A stretch of DNA of 64,000 bases from DAIOEK01 sp964648485 (GTDB taxonomy: Bacteria; Chloroflexota; Anaerolineae; Anaerolineales; Anaerolineaceae), in the NCBI GenBank assembly GCA_964648485.1, contig CAZYOF010000017.1:4896-68895 (forward strand), read 5' to 3'. The notes below the pieces were generated by a model. That model was not told the origin of the DNA and searched no databases. It saw only the letters and a program-made list of their open reading frames with translations. The translations under genes were made by a program, and so were the position numbers. Position 1 is the first letter of the stretch. Every line of letters starts with the position of its first letter. Below are positions 8,529 to 17,086 of this stretch, in pieces.

Positions 8529-9641
8529 ATGAGTGACAAAATTAAAATGTGTGTAATTGGAGCCGGACACGGCGGTAAAGCAATGGCTGCTCACATGGCA
8601 TTGATGGGATTTCCCACAAATCTTTACAACAGATCTGAAGACCACATTTATGCAATCAAAGAATTAGGCGGAATAGATCTCGAAAGTTATGAGAATGGAC
8701 CTCGTGGATTTGCACGTTTAAATCGCGTAACCAATAATATGGAAGAAGCACTCGAAGGAGTGAACCTGATTATGGTAGTGGTTCCATCCTCTGCCCATGC
8801 AGATGTTGCTAAAGTCTGTGCCCCATTCCTTAAAGATGGGCAGGTTATTGTTCTTCATCCCGGAAGGACTTGCGGGGCGATTGAAGTCGCTAAAGTTCTC
8901 AAGGATAACAACTGTGAAGCAGATGTTACGGTGGCAGAGGCTGAGACTTTTATCTATGCCTCCCGGTCTGATGGACCTGCACAGGCGCGTATTTTCAGGA
9001 TTAAAGAAGCAGTTCCCCTGGCTGCACTGCCTGCAACAAGAACTCGCATGGTTCTGGATATGATACATGAAGCATATCCACAATACATTGATGGCGTAAA
9101 TGTATTGCAGACGGGATTAAATAATATGGGCGCAATATTTCATCCCTCCCTGACCCTCTTAAATGCAGGAAGGATCGAATCTACACATGGAGATTTTGAA
9201 TTTTATATTGATGGGGTCACTCCCTCGGTTGCACGTGTATTGGAGGTCCTTGACCGCGAAAGAGTTACTGTCGCAGCCTCCCTGGGTATCAGGGGTAGAA
9301 CTGCTTTGGACTGGTTAAAACTTGCCTACAATACCATCGGAGAAGATCTTCATGAGGCAGTTCATAATCAACCAGGTTACTATGGGATTAAAGCGCCTGC
9401 AACCTTGAATCACCGCTATATCTTTGAAGATGTCCCCATGAGTTTGGTGCCAATCGCTGCTCTGGGTGAACGCTACGGTGTTTCTGTGCGTGGCATGGAT
9501 TCAATCATCCGTTTAGCTTGTATCATTCACCGGACAGATTACTGGAGGAAAGGAAGAACCCTCGATAAATTGGGCATCAATAACCTGAGTGTCGGCGAGC
9601 TGACTTACTATGTCAATGAAGGTAAACTGACAGAGAATTAA
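8529..9641 (+). CDS. NAD(P)-dependent opine dehydrogenase family protein
   Basis: This 370-residue enzyme has an N-terminal nucleotide-binding motif GAGHGG (residues 11-16) and a C-terminal octopine/nopaline dehydrogenase domain. The segments HPGRTCGAIE, NNMGAIFHPSLTLLNAGRIE and the helix-rich C-terminus fit the opine dehydrogenase family. Those enzymes couple an amino acid to a 2-oxo acid by reductive condensation, or the reverse, with NAD(P)H. GGAG precedes the ATG and only 15 bases separate it from the mutase gene. A terminator follows at 9665. The two-gene operon suggests that the mutase product or substrate is an amino acid handled by this enzyme, which is inference. Confidence 0.82.
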   Translation: MSDKIKMCVIGAGHGGKAMAAHMALMGFPTNLYNRSEDHIYAIKELGGIDLESYENGPRGFARLNRVTNNMEEALEGVNLIMVVVPSSAHADVAKVCAPFLKDGQVIVLHPGRTCGAIEVAKVLKDNNCEADVTVAEAETFIYASRSDGPAQARIFRIKEAVPLAALPATRTRMVLDMIHEAYPQYIDGVNVLQTGLNNMGAIFHPSLTLLNAGRIESTHGDFEFYIDGVTPSVARVLEVLDRERVTVAASLGIRGRTALDWLKLAYNTIGEDLHEAVHNQPGYYGIKAPATLNHRYIFEDVPMSLVPIAALGERYGVSVRGMDSIIRLACIIHRTDYWRKGRTLDKLGINNLSVGELTYYVNEGKLTEN

Positions 9642-9664
9642 GTATCTATCTTCGAAATTATGTT

Positions 9665-9704
9665 AATCAGCTTTTATACAATACTGTATTAAGCTGATTT
9701 TTCT
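9665..9704 (+). terminator. rho-independent terminator after the mutase/opine dehydrogenase operon
   Basis: Outer arms AATCAGCTT and AAGCTGATT form a perfect 9-bp stem, and inner arms ATACA/TGTAT extend it. A TTTTTCTT tract follows. It lies 24 bases after the stop codon. Confidence 0.85.
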
Positions 9705-9809
9705 TAAAATATAGACGATAATAAATTGCATAAATACGGGTATCTTGTCTGAAGGGACTAAGAAAATAAATACATCCATGGGTAATATCATGGTATGAGG
9801 TTAATCTGA

Positions 9810-10355
9810 ATGGATTATTATGCGTATATCATTCTTCCGTTAATCATATTTCTGGCAAGAATTTGCGATGTTACGTTGGGCACGATCCGGATTATCCTGA
9901 TCAACCGCGGACAGCGCAAAATTGCTCCACTCCTTGGATTCGTAGAAGTATTTATCTGGATTGTCGCAGTAGGTCAGATTGTGCAGCATCTCTCAAATAT
10001 ATTTGCCTATATTGGATACGCCGCCGGTTTCGCAGTGGGGAATTTTGTTGGTATGTATGTAGAAGAAAAAATGGCTTTGGGTTCAGTTCTGATCCGGACC
10101 ATTATTCAAAAAGGTGGGGATGAGGTTGCTGCAGAATTGATTGCTGCCGGCTTTGGTGTTACAAAAATCCGCGCTGAAGGATCAACCGGAGAAGTTCGCC
10201 TGATTTTTACAGTTGTCAATCGCAAAGATGCACAACAGGCGTTGGAAATCATCCACCGCAATCAGCCAAAAGCATTCATCACGGTTGAAGACATCCGGTC
10301 ATTGGAAAAAGGTGTTTTCCCAATCCATAAAACTTATCCAGTGAAAAGAAAGTAA
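9810..10355 (+). CDS. UPF0316/DUF2179 family membrane protein
   Basis: The 181-residue protein has three N-terminal membrane segments (about residues 6-25, 38-60 and 63-85), with the family's RICDVTLGTIRIILINRG stretch, then a soluble C-terminal DUF2179 domain (about 95-170) ending in ITVEDIRSLEKGVFP. This matches the UPF0316 family in length and layout. The biochemical role is not established; DUF2179 domains are thought to act as small-ligand sensors. It is a single-gene unit with a strong terminator at 10375. Confidence 0.8.
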   Translation: MDYYAYIILPLIIFLARICDVTLGTIRIILINRGQRKIAPLLGFVEVFIWIVAVGQIVQHLSNIFAYIGYAAGFAVGNFVGMYVEEKMALGSVLIRTIIQKGGDEVAAELIAAGFGVTKIRAEGSTGEVRLIFTVVNRKDAQQALEIIHRNQPKAFITVEDIRSLEKGVFPIHKTYPVKRK

Positions 10356-10374
10356 TCTGCTAAGCAGAGTCTCT

Positions 10375-10416
10375 AGCAAACATATGACGCAAGTCATATG
10401 TTTGCTTTCACTTTTA
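10375..10416 (+). terminator. rho-independent terminator with GCAA tetraloop
   Basis: A perfect 14-bp stem runs from 10375 to 10388 and 10393 to 10406, capped by GCAA, a stable GNRA tetraloop. It is followed by TTCACTTTT and ends transcription of the UPF0316 gene. Confidence 0.85.
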
Positions 10417-10470
10417 GTTTCCGGAATGAGTTGATAAAAAGAATATACCATTTCAATGAAAGGGATACTT

Positions 10471-11460
10471 ATGTTGAACTTAGTGACTGGAGCAACTGGT
10501 CATATTGGAAATGTATTGATTCGGGAATTATTAGCAAAAAATGAAAAAGTGAGAGCTTTTGTCCTGCCTAATGATTCACTAAATTCACTCTCGGGGCTGG
10601 ATATCGAAATTGTATATGGGAATATTCTTGATTCCAGATCGTTATCTCTCGCGATGCAGGGTGTGGATTGTGTTTACCATCTGGCAGGCATGATCTCTAT
10701 CCTTCCCGGTGATAAAGAAAAACTCTTTACCGTCAACGTACAAGGCACGAAAAATGTATTAAGTGAAGCGCAGAATTCAGGGGTAAATAAGTTTATTTAT
10801 GTAAGTTCTATTCATGCGCTCGGAAGCGTAGATCACGGCATTACGATTGATGAAACTATTCCATTTAATCCAGATCATGTCATGGGTGATTATGATAAAT
10901 CGAAGGCGATGGCTTCACAGATTGTTGTTGATGCTGCGGAAAATGGTTTTAACGCCATCATTGTATGCCCTACCGGTGTTTTAGGTCCATATGATTTTAA
11001 TCGATCAGAGATTGGTTCACTGGTGGAAAGTATGATTTATTCAGCGGTTGCATTTTCAGTGAAAGGCAGCTATGACTTTGTAGATGTCAGAGATGTTGCC
11101 CGTGGATTGATAATGGCAGCAGAAAAAGGCTCATCCGGTGAGATCTATATACTTTCGGGGGAGTATATCGCCATTAAAGAGATACTTCTTGTTGCCAGTC
11201 GTAGTGCGGGTAGAAATATTCCCATCATCAATGTGCCCTTTCCACTGGCAAAACTTGCCGCTCAGTTTTCTCCGGCATATTGCCGGCTGACTCATCAACG
11301 AGCCCACCTTACGCCATATTCATTAAGTACAATCCAGAGTAACTCGATTGTTACTCACCAGAAAGCAACACATGAATTAGGGTACAATCCCCGGGGTATT
11401 CGAGAATCAATTCAAGATATGGTCAATTGGTTTAGGGATAAGAACCTGATAACCCAATAA
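10471..11460 (+). CDS. NAD-dependent epimerase/dehydratase (extended SDR)
   Basis: The 329-residue protein is an extended short-chain dehydrogenase of the dihydroflavonol-4-reductase-like type. It shows the NAD(P)-binding GATGHIG (Gly7, Gly10, Gly13), the VYHLAG strand around residue 68, the catalytic serine region YVSSIHA (110-116) and the YxxxK pair Tyr141/Lys145 in YDKSK. The substrate is probably a sugar-nucleotide or a small ketone but cannot be told from sequence. The start at 10471 is preferred over 10456 because AAAGGG lies 6 bases upstream of it. No operon partner is evident; the gene after it is convergent. Confidence 0.83.
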   Translation: MLNLVTGATGHIGNVLIRELLAKNEKVRAFVLPNDSLNSLSGLDIEIVYGNILDSRSLSLAMQGVDCVYHLAGMISILPGDKEKLFTVNVQGTKNVLSEAQNSGVNKFIYVSSIHALGSVDHGITIDETIPFNPDHVMGDYDKSKAMASQIVVDAAENGFNAIIVCPTGVLGPYDFNRSEIGSLVESMIYSAVAFSVKGSYDFVDVRDVARGLIMAAEKGSSGEIYILSGEYIAIKEILLVASRSAGRNIPIINVPFPLAKLAAQFSPAYCRLTHQRAHLTPYSLSTIQSNSIVTHQKATHELGYNPRGIRESIQDMVNWFRDKNLITQ

Positions 11461-11473
11461 ATATTGTATTAGT

Positions 11474-11713
11474 TTATTCTGGGATTAGTTTTCCGGTTTC
11501 GTAATCATCCAGTAATTTTCGTGCCTGTGGTGCATCGTCTTCATTCACCAAAATATCTACTTTACCGAGAGATCCAAAAGTTAAACCATACGTCATACCG
11601 GCGCTCTCCTGTGCAAGACCGGTTGGAATTCCATGCGCTTCAAGATAGGTCTTTATAATTTCGCCTTCCATGTGACCATGGACTTGATAAATAGATATAA
11701 TTTTTGAACTCAT
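11474..11713 (-). CDS. DUF2007 family small protein
   Basis: This 79-residue cytosolic protein matches the DUF2007 (putative signal-transducing) family: an N-terminal strand IISIYQVHGHMEGEIIKTYL, the EAHGIPTGL segment, and a C-terminal ILVNEDDAPQARKLLDDYE. The fold resembles ACT/ferredoxin-like ligand-binding modules, and family members are found alone or fused to metal-binding tails. Its role here is unknown. It lies downstream of, and in the same direction as, the acyl-CoA synthetase gene, but a terminator separates them. Confidence 0.72.
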   Translation of the reverse strand: MSSKIISIYQVHGHMEGEIIKTYLEAHGIPTGLAQESAGMTYGLTFGSLGKVDILVNEDDAPQARKLLDDYETGKLIPE

Positions 11714-11749
11714 GCTTCACCTTTTATCTATTATACAGTCGTGTTAATG

Positions 11750-11783
11750 AAAAACATCCCGGTGAAATGATCAACCGGGACGT
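11750..11783 (-). terminator. terminator of the acyl-CoA synthetase gene
   Basis: In the minus direction the arms CCCGGT and ACCGGG, extended by flanking pairs, close a 10-base loop and are followed by TTTTTC. It lies 20-50 bases after the stop at 11803. Confidence 0.75.
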
Positions 11784-11802
11784 CTGTGTGGTTTTTATAT
11801 TA

Positions 11803-13917
11803 CTAAGCTTTCTTCTTTAAGATAACACGGGCATCAACTACTGTTACACCCTTGCCTTCTTCATAAACAAGCACAGGATTCGCATCAGTTTCACTGATTT
11901 CGTCAGAAAGGTCATAAACCATGGTGGAGTACTTGCAGAGAATGTCTGCCAATACCTTGCGGTCTCGCGGAGCCTCACCACGAACACCAGCCAGGATTGG
12001 AGCACCGCGAATTTCAGAAATCATTTTTGCTGCCTGACCTGCTGAAACCGGGGCGACGCGGAAGGTAACATCTTTGAGTACCTCAACAAAAATACCACCC
12101 AATCCGAACATGATTGTCGGACCGAAAGTCGCGTCATTGACTGAACCAACGATACATTCAGTTCCCCAGGGTGCCATTTCCTGAACTGCAATTCCGTGAA
12201 TATCAGCATCTGCCTTATACTTCTTGGCGTTTTCCAGAATTACTTTGAAAGCATCACGTACTGCTGCTTCATCTTTTACGTTGACCTTCACACCACCTGC
12301 ATCAGATTTGTGCAAAATCTGAGGTGAAACAATTTTCATTACAACCGGATAGCCGATTTTTTGAGCCTGGGCAACGGCTTCGTCTTCAGTTTTGGCTAAA
12401 ACGGTTGGAGCAACTGGCAAACCATATGCTGCAAAGAGGGCTTTACTCTCCACCTCTGTGAGTGCATCGCGACCATCAGCTCTGGCTTTCGAGATAATTT
12501 CTCTGCCAAGTTTACTGCCTTCGGCATCACAGGGGGGAACACCATCTTCCATCATGGATTTCATATAGGCAAATTCGTGCAGCGTTGCAATAGCATTTAC
12601 TGCCAGGTCAGGAGCGTTGTATGCGGGGATACCGTTCTCAACCAGCCAGCGCATCGCTTTGTCAGATTTCTCTCCACCTACGAAGGATACAGTCAGTGGT
12701 TTACCGGAAACTCCTGAATCTTTCATTGCCCGAACTATGGATTCAGCGATTTCCTGTGGATTCGTCTGAGCTGTTTCGCAATAGAGAACGACTAAACCAT
12801 CGGTCCATTTATGCCCATAAGCGAATTTTGTAGTTGCATAATACCAATCGTTGCCTGCCATACCGGTCATGTCAACCGGGTTTTTAGCTGACCCATACTC
12901 TGGCATATGTTTCTTTAATTCATCCTGAACATCTAGTGGAGCAAATTTCAGAGGTACACCGTAGCGTTCTGCTGCATCTGTAGCCAGAACACCCACACCA
13001 CCACCATTGGTGAGAACCAGCAGGTTTTCACCTTTCATGGGGGGCTGTAAGGATAATGCCAGTGTGCGGTCGAATAGATTATTCAAGTCCGATGCACGGA
13101 CAACACCTGCCTGTTGGAATGCGGCATCATATACTTTTCCTGAACCTGCCAGTGATCCCGTATGCGAAGCAGCAGCGGCGGCACCATGAGCAGAAACACC
13201 AGATTTTAAGGCAATGACTGGCGTGTTGCTATTCTGGCATGCTTCCATGAATTTTCGTCCGTCTTTAATCCCTTCAATATACAGGCAGATACAATTCGTA
13301 TTGGGATCGTTGTCAAGCCATTTAATCAAATCTCCGAAGTCAACATCTGCCATGTTGCCAAGAGAAACAAGTTTATCGAAACCGACACCGCGAGTATAAG
13401 TTGCAGCATCAATAGCGATTAGTAATGCTCCACTTTGAGTGAGCAGGGAGGCTTTCCCTTGGAGGGGGAGGAATGGTGCAAAGGACGCATTCAAATTATC
13501 AGAATTGGATAAGGTGCCAACAATATTGGGACCGAGGACGCACATACCCTTTTCGTGGGCGAGGTCAACCAGTTGGGTTTCCAAATCTTTATTACCGGTC
13601 TCGCTGAATCCTGATGTGATAACGATGAGAGCTTTAACGCCTTTTTGACCACATTCTTCAACCGATGGGATCACTACTTTCGCAGGGATTGTGATAACTG
13701 CAGCATCTATTTCGCCTGGAACGTCAAGAACTGATTTATACACTTTAAAACCAAGAATCTCATCGGCTTCAGGATTGATTGGGTAAACTTTACCCGCGTA
13801 TCCGCTGTCGATGAGATTCTTGATTACGGTGTATCCAATTTTGCCCGGTTTTGTGGATGCGCCGATAATTGCCAGGCTCTTCGGTTTCATTAAGCTGTTG
13901 AGAATGTCCTCTTTCAC
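11803..13917 (-). CDS. ADP-forming acetyl/acyl-CoA synthetase, fused alpha and beta subunits
   Basis: The 704-residue protein converts an acyl-CoA, ADP and phosphate to the acid, CoA and ATP, a substrate-level phosphorylation step of fermentation. Residues about 10-130 hold the CoA-binding Rossmann domain (SLAIIGASTKPGKIG), followed by ligase domains with the phosphorylated His near residue 252 (SHTGSLAG). The C-terminal part from about 480 is an ATP-grasp domain (GYPVVMKIVSPQILHKSDAG). The start is GTG at 13917, set by AGGAGGA five bases upstream; a longer reading to 13983 has no such signal. Fusion in alpha-beta order is usual for bacterial homologues. Acyl specificity is not visible. Confidence 0.9.
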   Translation of the reverse strand: MKEDILNSLMKPKSLAIIGASTKPGKIGYTVIKNLIDSGYAGKVYPINPEADEILGFKVYKSVLDVPGEIDAAVITIPAKVVIPSVEECGQKGVKALIVITSGFSETGNKDLETQLVDLAHEKGMCVLGPNIVGTLSNSDNLNASFAPFLPLQGKASLLTQSGALLIAIDAATYTRGVGFDKLVSLGNMADVDFGDLIKWLDNDPNTNCICLYIEGIKDGRKFMEACQNSNTPVIALKSGVSAHGAAAAASHTGSLAGSGKVYDAAFQQAGVVRASDLNNLFDRTLALSLQPPMKGENLLVLTNGGGVGVLATDAAERYGVPLKFAPLDVQDELKKHMPEYGSAKNPVDMTGMAGNDWYYATTKFAYGHKWTDGLVVLYCETAQTNPQEIAESIVRAMKDSGVSGKPLTVSFVGGEKSDKAMRWLVENGIPAYNAPDLAVNAIATLHEFAYMKSMMEDGVPPCDAEGSKLGREIISKARADGRDALTEVESKALFAAYGLPVAPTVLAKTEDEAVAQAQKIGYPVVMKIVSPQILHKSDAGGVKVNVKDEAAVRDAFKVILENAKKYKADADIHGIAVQEMAPWGTECIVGSVNDATFGPTIMFGLGGIFVEVLKDVTFRVAPVSAGQAAKMISEIRGAPILAGVRGEAPRDRKVLADILCKYSTMVYDLSDEISETDANPVLVYEEGKGVTVVDARVILKKKA

Positions 13918-14131
13918 AAGTTCCTCCTGAAAAATAATGGAAAGGGTGTGCCCCTTATTAATTTTTGGGGTGTCAGAAATCAAGTATACAACATTTTCGC
14001 TTTCCTTAAATACAGAAACAGGAAAGAAGGGAATGAAGTATACAGAATTGATGACATTCTGCGTACGAAAAAGTGAGATAAATCAAAACTCCCCAACAGA
14101 GGAGTTAGCATTATGGTGAGAATATATTTTC

Positions 14132-14542
14132 TTATTTTTCCTGGATGATTTCAAATGAAGTAGTGATATCTGCTACACCACGAATTGTGGATGCTACGGA
14201 GCAGTATTTGGTTTCTGACAGTTCAATTGCCTGCATGAGAGCTTTTTCTGTCAAACCGATACCCGAAACCTCATAATGTATATGAATTTTTCGGAAAGTC
14301 CAGGGTGGATCTGCATCTTGCTCTCCACTCGTTTTTATTATCAGGCTTTGAATTTTTATTTTCTTCTTTTCTAATATCTCAACCACATCAACAGCTGTAC
14401 ACGATGAAAGCGCTACCAACAAAAGCTCTGAAGGCTTCATACCTACACCTTCGGCTGTGGTCGAAAGCACAACGGAATGGTTTGATGAGTCTGTTCCGAT
14501 AAACTGTTTGCCGGTAACCCAGCGGACTGTCGAGGATGCCAT
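14132..14542 (-). CDS. OsmC/Ohr family protein
   Basis: The 136-residue protein is an OsmC-family thiol peroxidase-like protein. It shows KPSELLLVALSSCTAVDVVEIL with one conserved Cys, and the second conserved Cys in the C-terminal SETKYCSVASTIRG. OsmC/Ohr proteins reduce organic hydroperoxides, and related members handle persulfides. It lies 11 bases downstream of a CsoR-family repressor gene and in the same transcript direction as a sulfurtransferase, so a reactive-sulfur role is attractive but unproven. Confidence 0.85.
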   Translation of the reverse strand: MASSTVRWVTGKQFIGTDSSNHSVVLSTTAEGVGMKPSELLLVALSSCTAVDVVEILEKKKIKIQSLIIKTSGEQDADPPWTFRKIHIHYEVSGIGLTEKALMQAIELSETKYCSVASTIRGVADITTSFEIIQEK

Positions 14543-14553
14543 AATTTCCTTCC

Positions 14554-14826
14554 CTAATCCAGGTATGTAAAAATTTTTGTGATTTCTTCGAGCTTTATTT
14601 CTGAATCCTGATCATGCGGAATGCACTCTTTCAGGTAAGTCTGAATTAAGTCCTGATTGGTAGATTTAACTGCTGAGCGGATTGCCTGGAGTTGCTGCGC
14701 AATTTCCCGGCAGTCTCGATCCTCATCAATCATTTTTTGGACTCCCCGAACCTGTCCCTCGATGCGTCGCAAACGTTGCTGTAGAGTTTTCTTATGTTCT
14801 TCGCTGATCATGTAGGTATCTTTCAT
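14554..14826 (-). CDS. CsoR/FrmR/CstR-family repressor
   Basis: This 90-residue all-helical regulator has the family core RLRRIEGQVRGVQKMI, then Cys39, and Cys68 in YLKEC. The 29-residue spacing equals that of the two cysteines in copper-sensing CsoR. The intervening histidine ligand of CsoR is Tyr64 here, so the copper site is incomplete. A cysteine pair without the histidine is the pattern of persulfide-sensing CstR. The genes around it (OsmC, FmdB, rhodanese) support sulfur sensing. It probably represses its own operon. Confidence 0.85.
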   Translation of the reverse strand: MKDTYMISEEHKKTLQQRLRRIEGQVRGVQKMIDEDRDCREIAQQLQAIRSAVKSTNQDLIQTYLKECIPHDQDSEIKLEEITKIFTYLD

Positions 14827-14854
14827 TTACCGCTCACGGCGGTTGTTGTTAACC

Positions 14855-15061
14855 TCAGGTAAACCGGCCGCCACCTGAGCAACTGGATGTGCTGTCTGAA
14901 TTACCAAAGGAAGAACCGGATGATGCAAAGGTGGAGACTTTCCGGATTGTGGAATCACTTTGGCATTCTGGGCAAATATGACCAGCATCCGCTTCAGAAA
15001 AACTGACCAATTTCTCAAATTCTTTTCCGCAAGTCAGGCACCGGTATTCGTATAAAGGCAT
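14855..15061 (-). CDS. FmdB-type zinc ribbon protein
   Basis: The 68-residue protein opens with the FmdB/CxxC ribbon MPLYEYRCLTCGKEFE and a second pair CPEC, giving a four-Cys zinc site, then a Ser/Gly-rich tail ending in SCSGGGRFT. FmdB-family proteins are short putative regulatory or assembly factors with no firm biochemical role. It lies between the sulfurtransferase gene and the CsoR-type repressor gene, all on the minus strand. Confidence 0.85.
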   Translation of the reverse strand: MPLYEYRCLTCGKEFEKLVSFSEADAGHICPECQSDSTIRKVSTFASSGSSFGNSDSTSSCSGGGRFT

Positions 15062-15154
15062 AGTTGAATAAGCTCCTGGAGTAATATACTATACCACAGT
15101 ATAGCATAATTTGGGTATTCGTCAAGAATGATTGGGAAAATTTATGCGCAGGGA

Positions 15155-16009
15155 CTACTTTACTGCAATTTCATGACGGTGATCAATAATCCATTCACTC
15201 CAGGAGCCCGGGTAAAGGAAAGGTCGGTCTAATCCACAATATATCATTCCCAGTACATGAACAACAGAGGTGACACCAGATCCACAATAAACAACCGTTT
15301 TCTTACTGGATTGTTGATCAGACAAGAATGTGGAGTATAAATTAATAAGGTGTTCTTTAGATAAAAAATGCCCATCCGGGGTATAGCACTTTGTATAAGG
15401 CAAATTTGAAGCCCCGGGGATATGACCACCAGAAACATCAATTATTTCATCAAGCCCGTGAAAGCGGTTTTCCGTTCTTGCATCAAGAACAAGCCAATCA
15501 TCTGCTTTTATAATTTGTTCCATTTGCGGCAGATCCAACATCCAGTTTGTGTTAAATTTATAATGTGCAACCGAGGAACTTCTGGCGAGAGGGGTATGGT
15601 TATAAATTTCATTCCCTTCATTGATCCAGGCTCCTATACCTCCATCAAGAACTGCTGCTTTTTCATGACCATAAGCCCGTAATAGCCACCATAATCTTCC
15701 GGCTGCCATTGCCCCGCCATCTGCATCATATGCAACTACCTGTGTGGTTGGGTGTATACCCCATGCCTGCAAATTATTAATAAATACATTTTCGTCAGGG
15801 AGGGGGTGCCGTCCGCTATGAAGATGGAGTAATCCAGATAAATCCCGGTTAAGATCCGCGTAGTAGGCTCCAGGGATATGTGCCTCATTGTAATATTCAT
15901 AACCTACTGCTGGATCAGACAATACAAAGCGGCAATCAATAATCAAAAAATCAGGGTTATTGATATTTTCTGCCAATGCTGAAGTGGAAATCAAGGTGTC
16001 AAATTTCAT
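15155..16009 (-). CDS. two-domain sulfurtransferase (rhodanese / 3-mercaptopyruvate type)
   Basis: The 284-residue protein has two rhodanese domains. The C-terminal one carries the active cysteine, Cys242, in the loop CGSGVTS, which is the loop typical of 3-mercaptopyruvate sulfurtransferases (CG[ST]GVT). The N-terminal domain has Asp in the equivalent place (YDADGGAMAA) and is structural. It transfers sulfane sulfur from thiosulfate or mercaptopyruvate to an acceptor. Its start overlaps the upstream membrane-protein gene by 11 bases, and FmdB, CsoR-type and OsmC genes follow. Confidence 0.9.
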   Translation of the reverse strand: MKFDTLISTSALAENINNPDFLIIDCRFVLSDPAVGYEYYNEAHIPGAYYADLNRDLSGLLHLHSGRHPLPDENVFINNLQAWGIHPTTQVVAYDADGGAMAAGRLWWLLRAYGHEKAAVLDGGIGAWINEGNEIYNHTPLARSSSVAHYKFNTNWMLDLPQMEQIIKADDWLVLDARTENRFHGLDEIIDVSGGHIPGASNLPYTKCYTPDGHFLSKEHLINLYSTFLSDQQSSKKTVVYCGSGVTSVVHVLGMIYCGLDRPFLYPGSWSEWIIDHRHEIAVK

Positions 16010-16433
16010 GATTCCGCCGATGAGCCCAAACCAACAAAGCCGAAGTAAAAATTAACACCAGACCGATGGCATCAAATACAATAAATCGTTGAATAGATGA
16101 AACCATGTTATACGAAAGTGTCAATTGACTTTTTATCCAGATTTCTCCAATCAAACCGGTAAGCTGCATCAGAAGGGCGCAAATGAGTAGAATAAACCAT
16201 TTATGGGGGTGAAAGATCGCAAATATGTAGGGAATATTCCACATGATGAACAAAACCCCAATAGATTGAATGACGGCTTTCCCGGTTATATCTGGGGTAA
16301 GGTCAAAACTGGGAGCGTAATCTTTTGCAAAAACAATAAATTGAATTGCGCATAGAATATTCCATGCTGCCACGATAAGGATGAGCACCCTGGGAAGGAG
16401 AGATTTAACAATTACCCTCTTATTAACGAACAT
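15999..16433 (-). CDS. four-helix membrane protein of unknown function
   Basis: The 144-residue protein has four hydrophobic segments at about residues 11-33, 50-72, 76-95 and 115-138. A charged N-terminus (MFVNKRVIVKSLLPR) and C-terminus (WAHRRNHEI) suggest cytosolic ends. No family was recognised. It overlaps the sulfurtransferase gene by 11 bases, which implies coupled translation, and it follows the SpoU methyltransferase gene by 8 bases. Confidence 0.7.
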   Translation of the reverse strand: MFVNKRVIVKSLLPRVLILIVAAWNILCAIQFIVFAKDYAPSFDLTPDITGKAVIQSIGVLFIMWNIPYIFAIFHPHKWFILLICALLMQLTGLIGEIWIKSQLTLSYNMVSSIQRFIVFDAIGLVLIFTSALLVWAHRRNHEI

Positions 16434-16441
16434 GCTTTCTC

Positions 16442-17083
16442 CTAATTTGTCTGAAAGCCAAACCTGAACCAGTACGCGGCTACCGAAAATGCATTTGCCA
16501 CATTTAGCGACTCTTTATTTCCGAGCATAGGTAGATGTAGAATACAATCGCTTTCTGCCAGAATACCCGGATCTACGCCTGTGTTTTCATTTCCTGCCAC
16601 GAGCAATACCTTTTTTTTATCTGATGGAAGAGAATAAGTAAAAAGATTTTGCGCCTCTCTGGTTTTTTCCAATGCTGCAATTAGAAAGCCATCTTTTCTC
16701 AATTCTCGAACCGCCGCCAATCCATCCCAATATTGTGTCCAGGGCAAATATTCTTCTGCACCTAATGCTGTTTTTTGCATACGGGGGTGAATGGGTGAGG
16801 GAGAAATTCCGAATAAATGAATATGTCTCATCCCAACTGCATCAGCTGTGCGAAATATAGATCCTACATTTAAAATGCTGCGCAGATTATCCAACCCAGC
16901 TTCAAGAATCAGGGAGTGATTATCTTCAGATACGGTTTCCTGGTTTTCGTAATTGGGAAATAATGCAACTACAGTTGTTCCAGCACCGCATTTGGGGCAG
17001 GAGAACACTTCTCCATCTGGACCGGGGAAACGAAACATGCAGGCTTTTCGTACACATTGACGAAATACGGTATTGCTTTTCAT
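16442..17083 (-). CDS. SpoU/TrmH-type RNA 2'-O-methyltransferase with N-terminal zinc ribbon
   Basis: This 213-residue protein begins with a Cys-rich segment (CVRKAC, then CPKCG), a likely zinc ribbon, followed by a SPOUT domain. The three SpoU motifs are visible: NLRSILNVGSIFRTADAVGM, LLVAGNENTGVDP and LPMLGNKESLNVANAFSVAA, which form the trefoil-knot AdoMet site. It should methylate a ribose 2'-OH in tRNA or rRNA; the target base is not evident. The gene abuts the dus gene (3-base gap), a likely RNA-modification pair. Confidence 0.85.
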   Translation of the reverse strand: MKSNTVFRQCVRKACMFRFPGPDGEVFSCPKCGAGTTVVALFPNYENQETVSEDNHSLILEAGLDNLRSILNVGSIFRTADAVGMRHIHLFGISPSPIHPRMQKTALGAEEYLPWTQYWDGLAAVRELRKDGFLIAALEKTREAQNLFTYSLPSDKKKVLLVAGNENTGVDPGILAESDCILHLPMLGNKESLNVANAFSVAAYWFRFGFQTN

Positions 17084-17086
17084 GTT

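Noticed and set aside
13918..13983. Longer N-terminus for the ADP-forming acyl-CoA synthetase
   Set aside because: The extra 22 residues are not family-like and have no ribosome-binding site, whereas GTG at 13917 has a strong AGGAGGA upstream.
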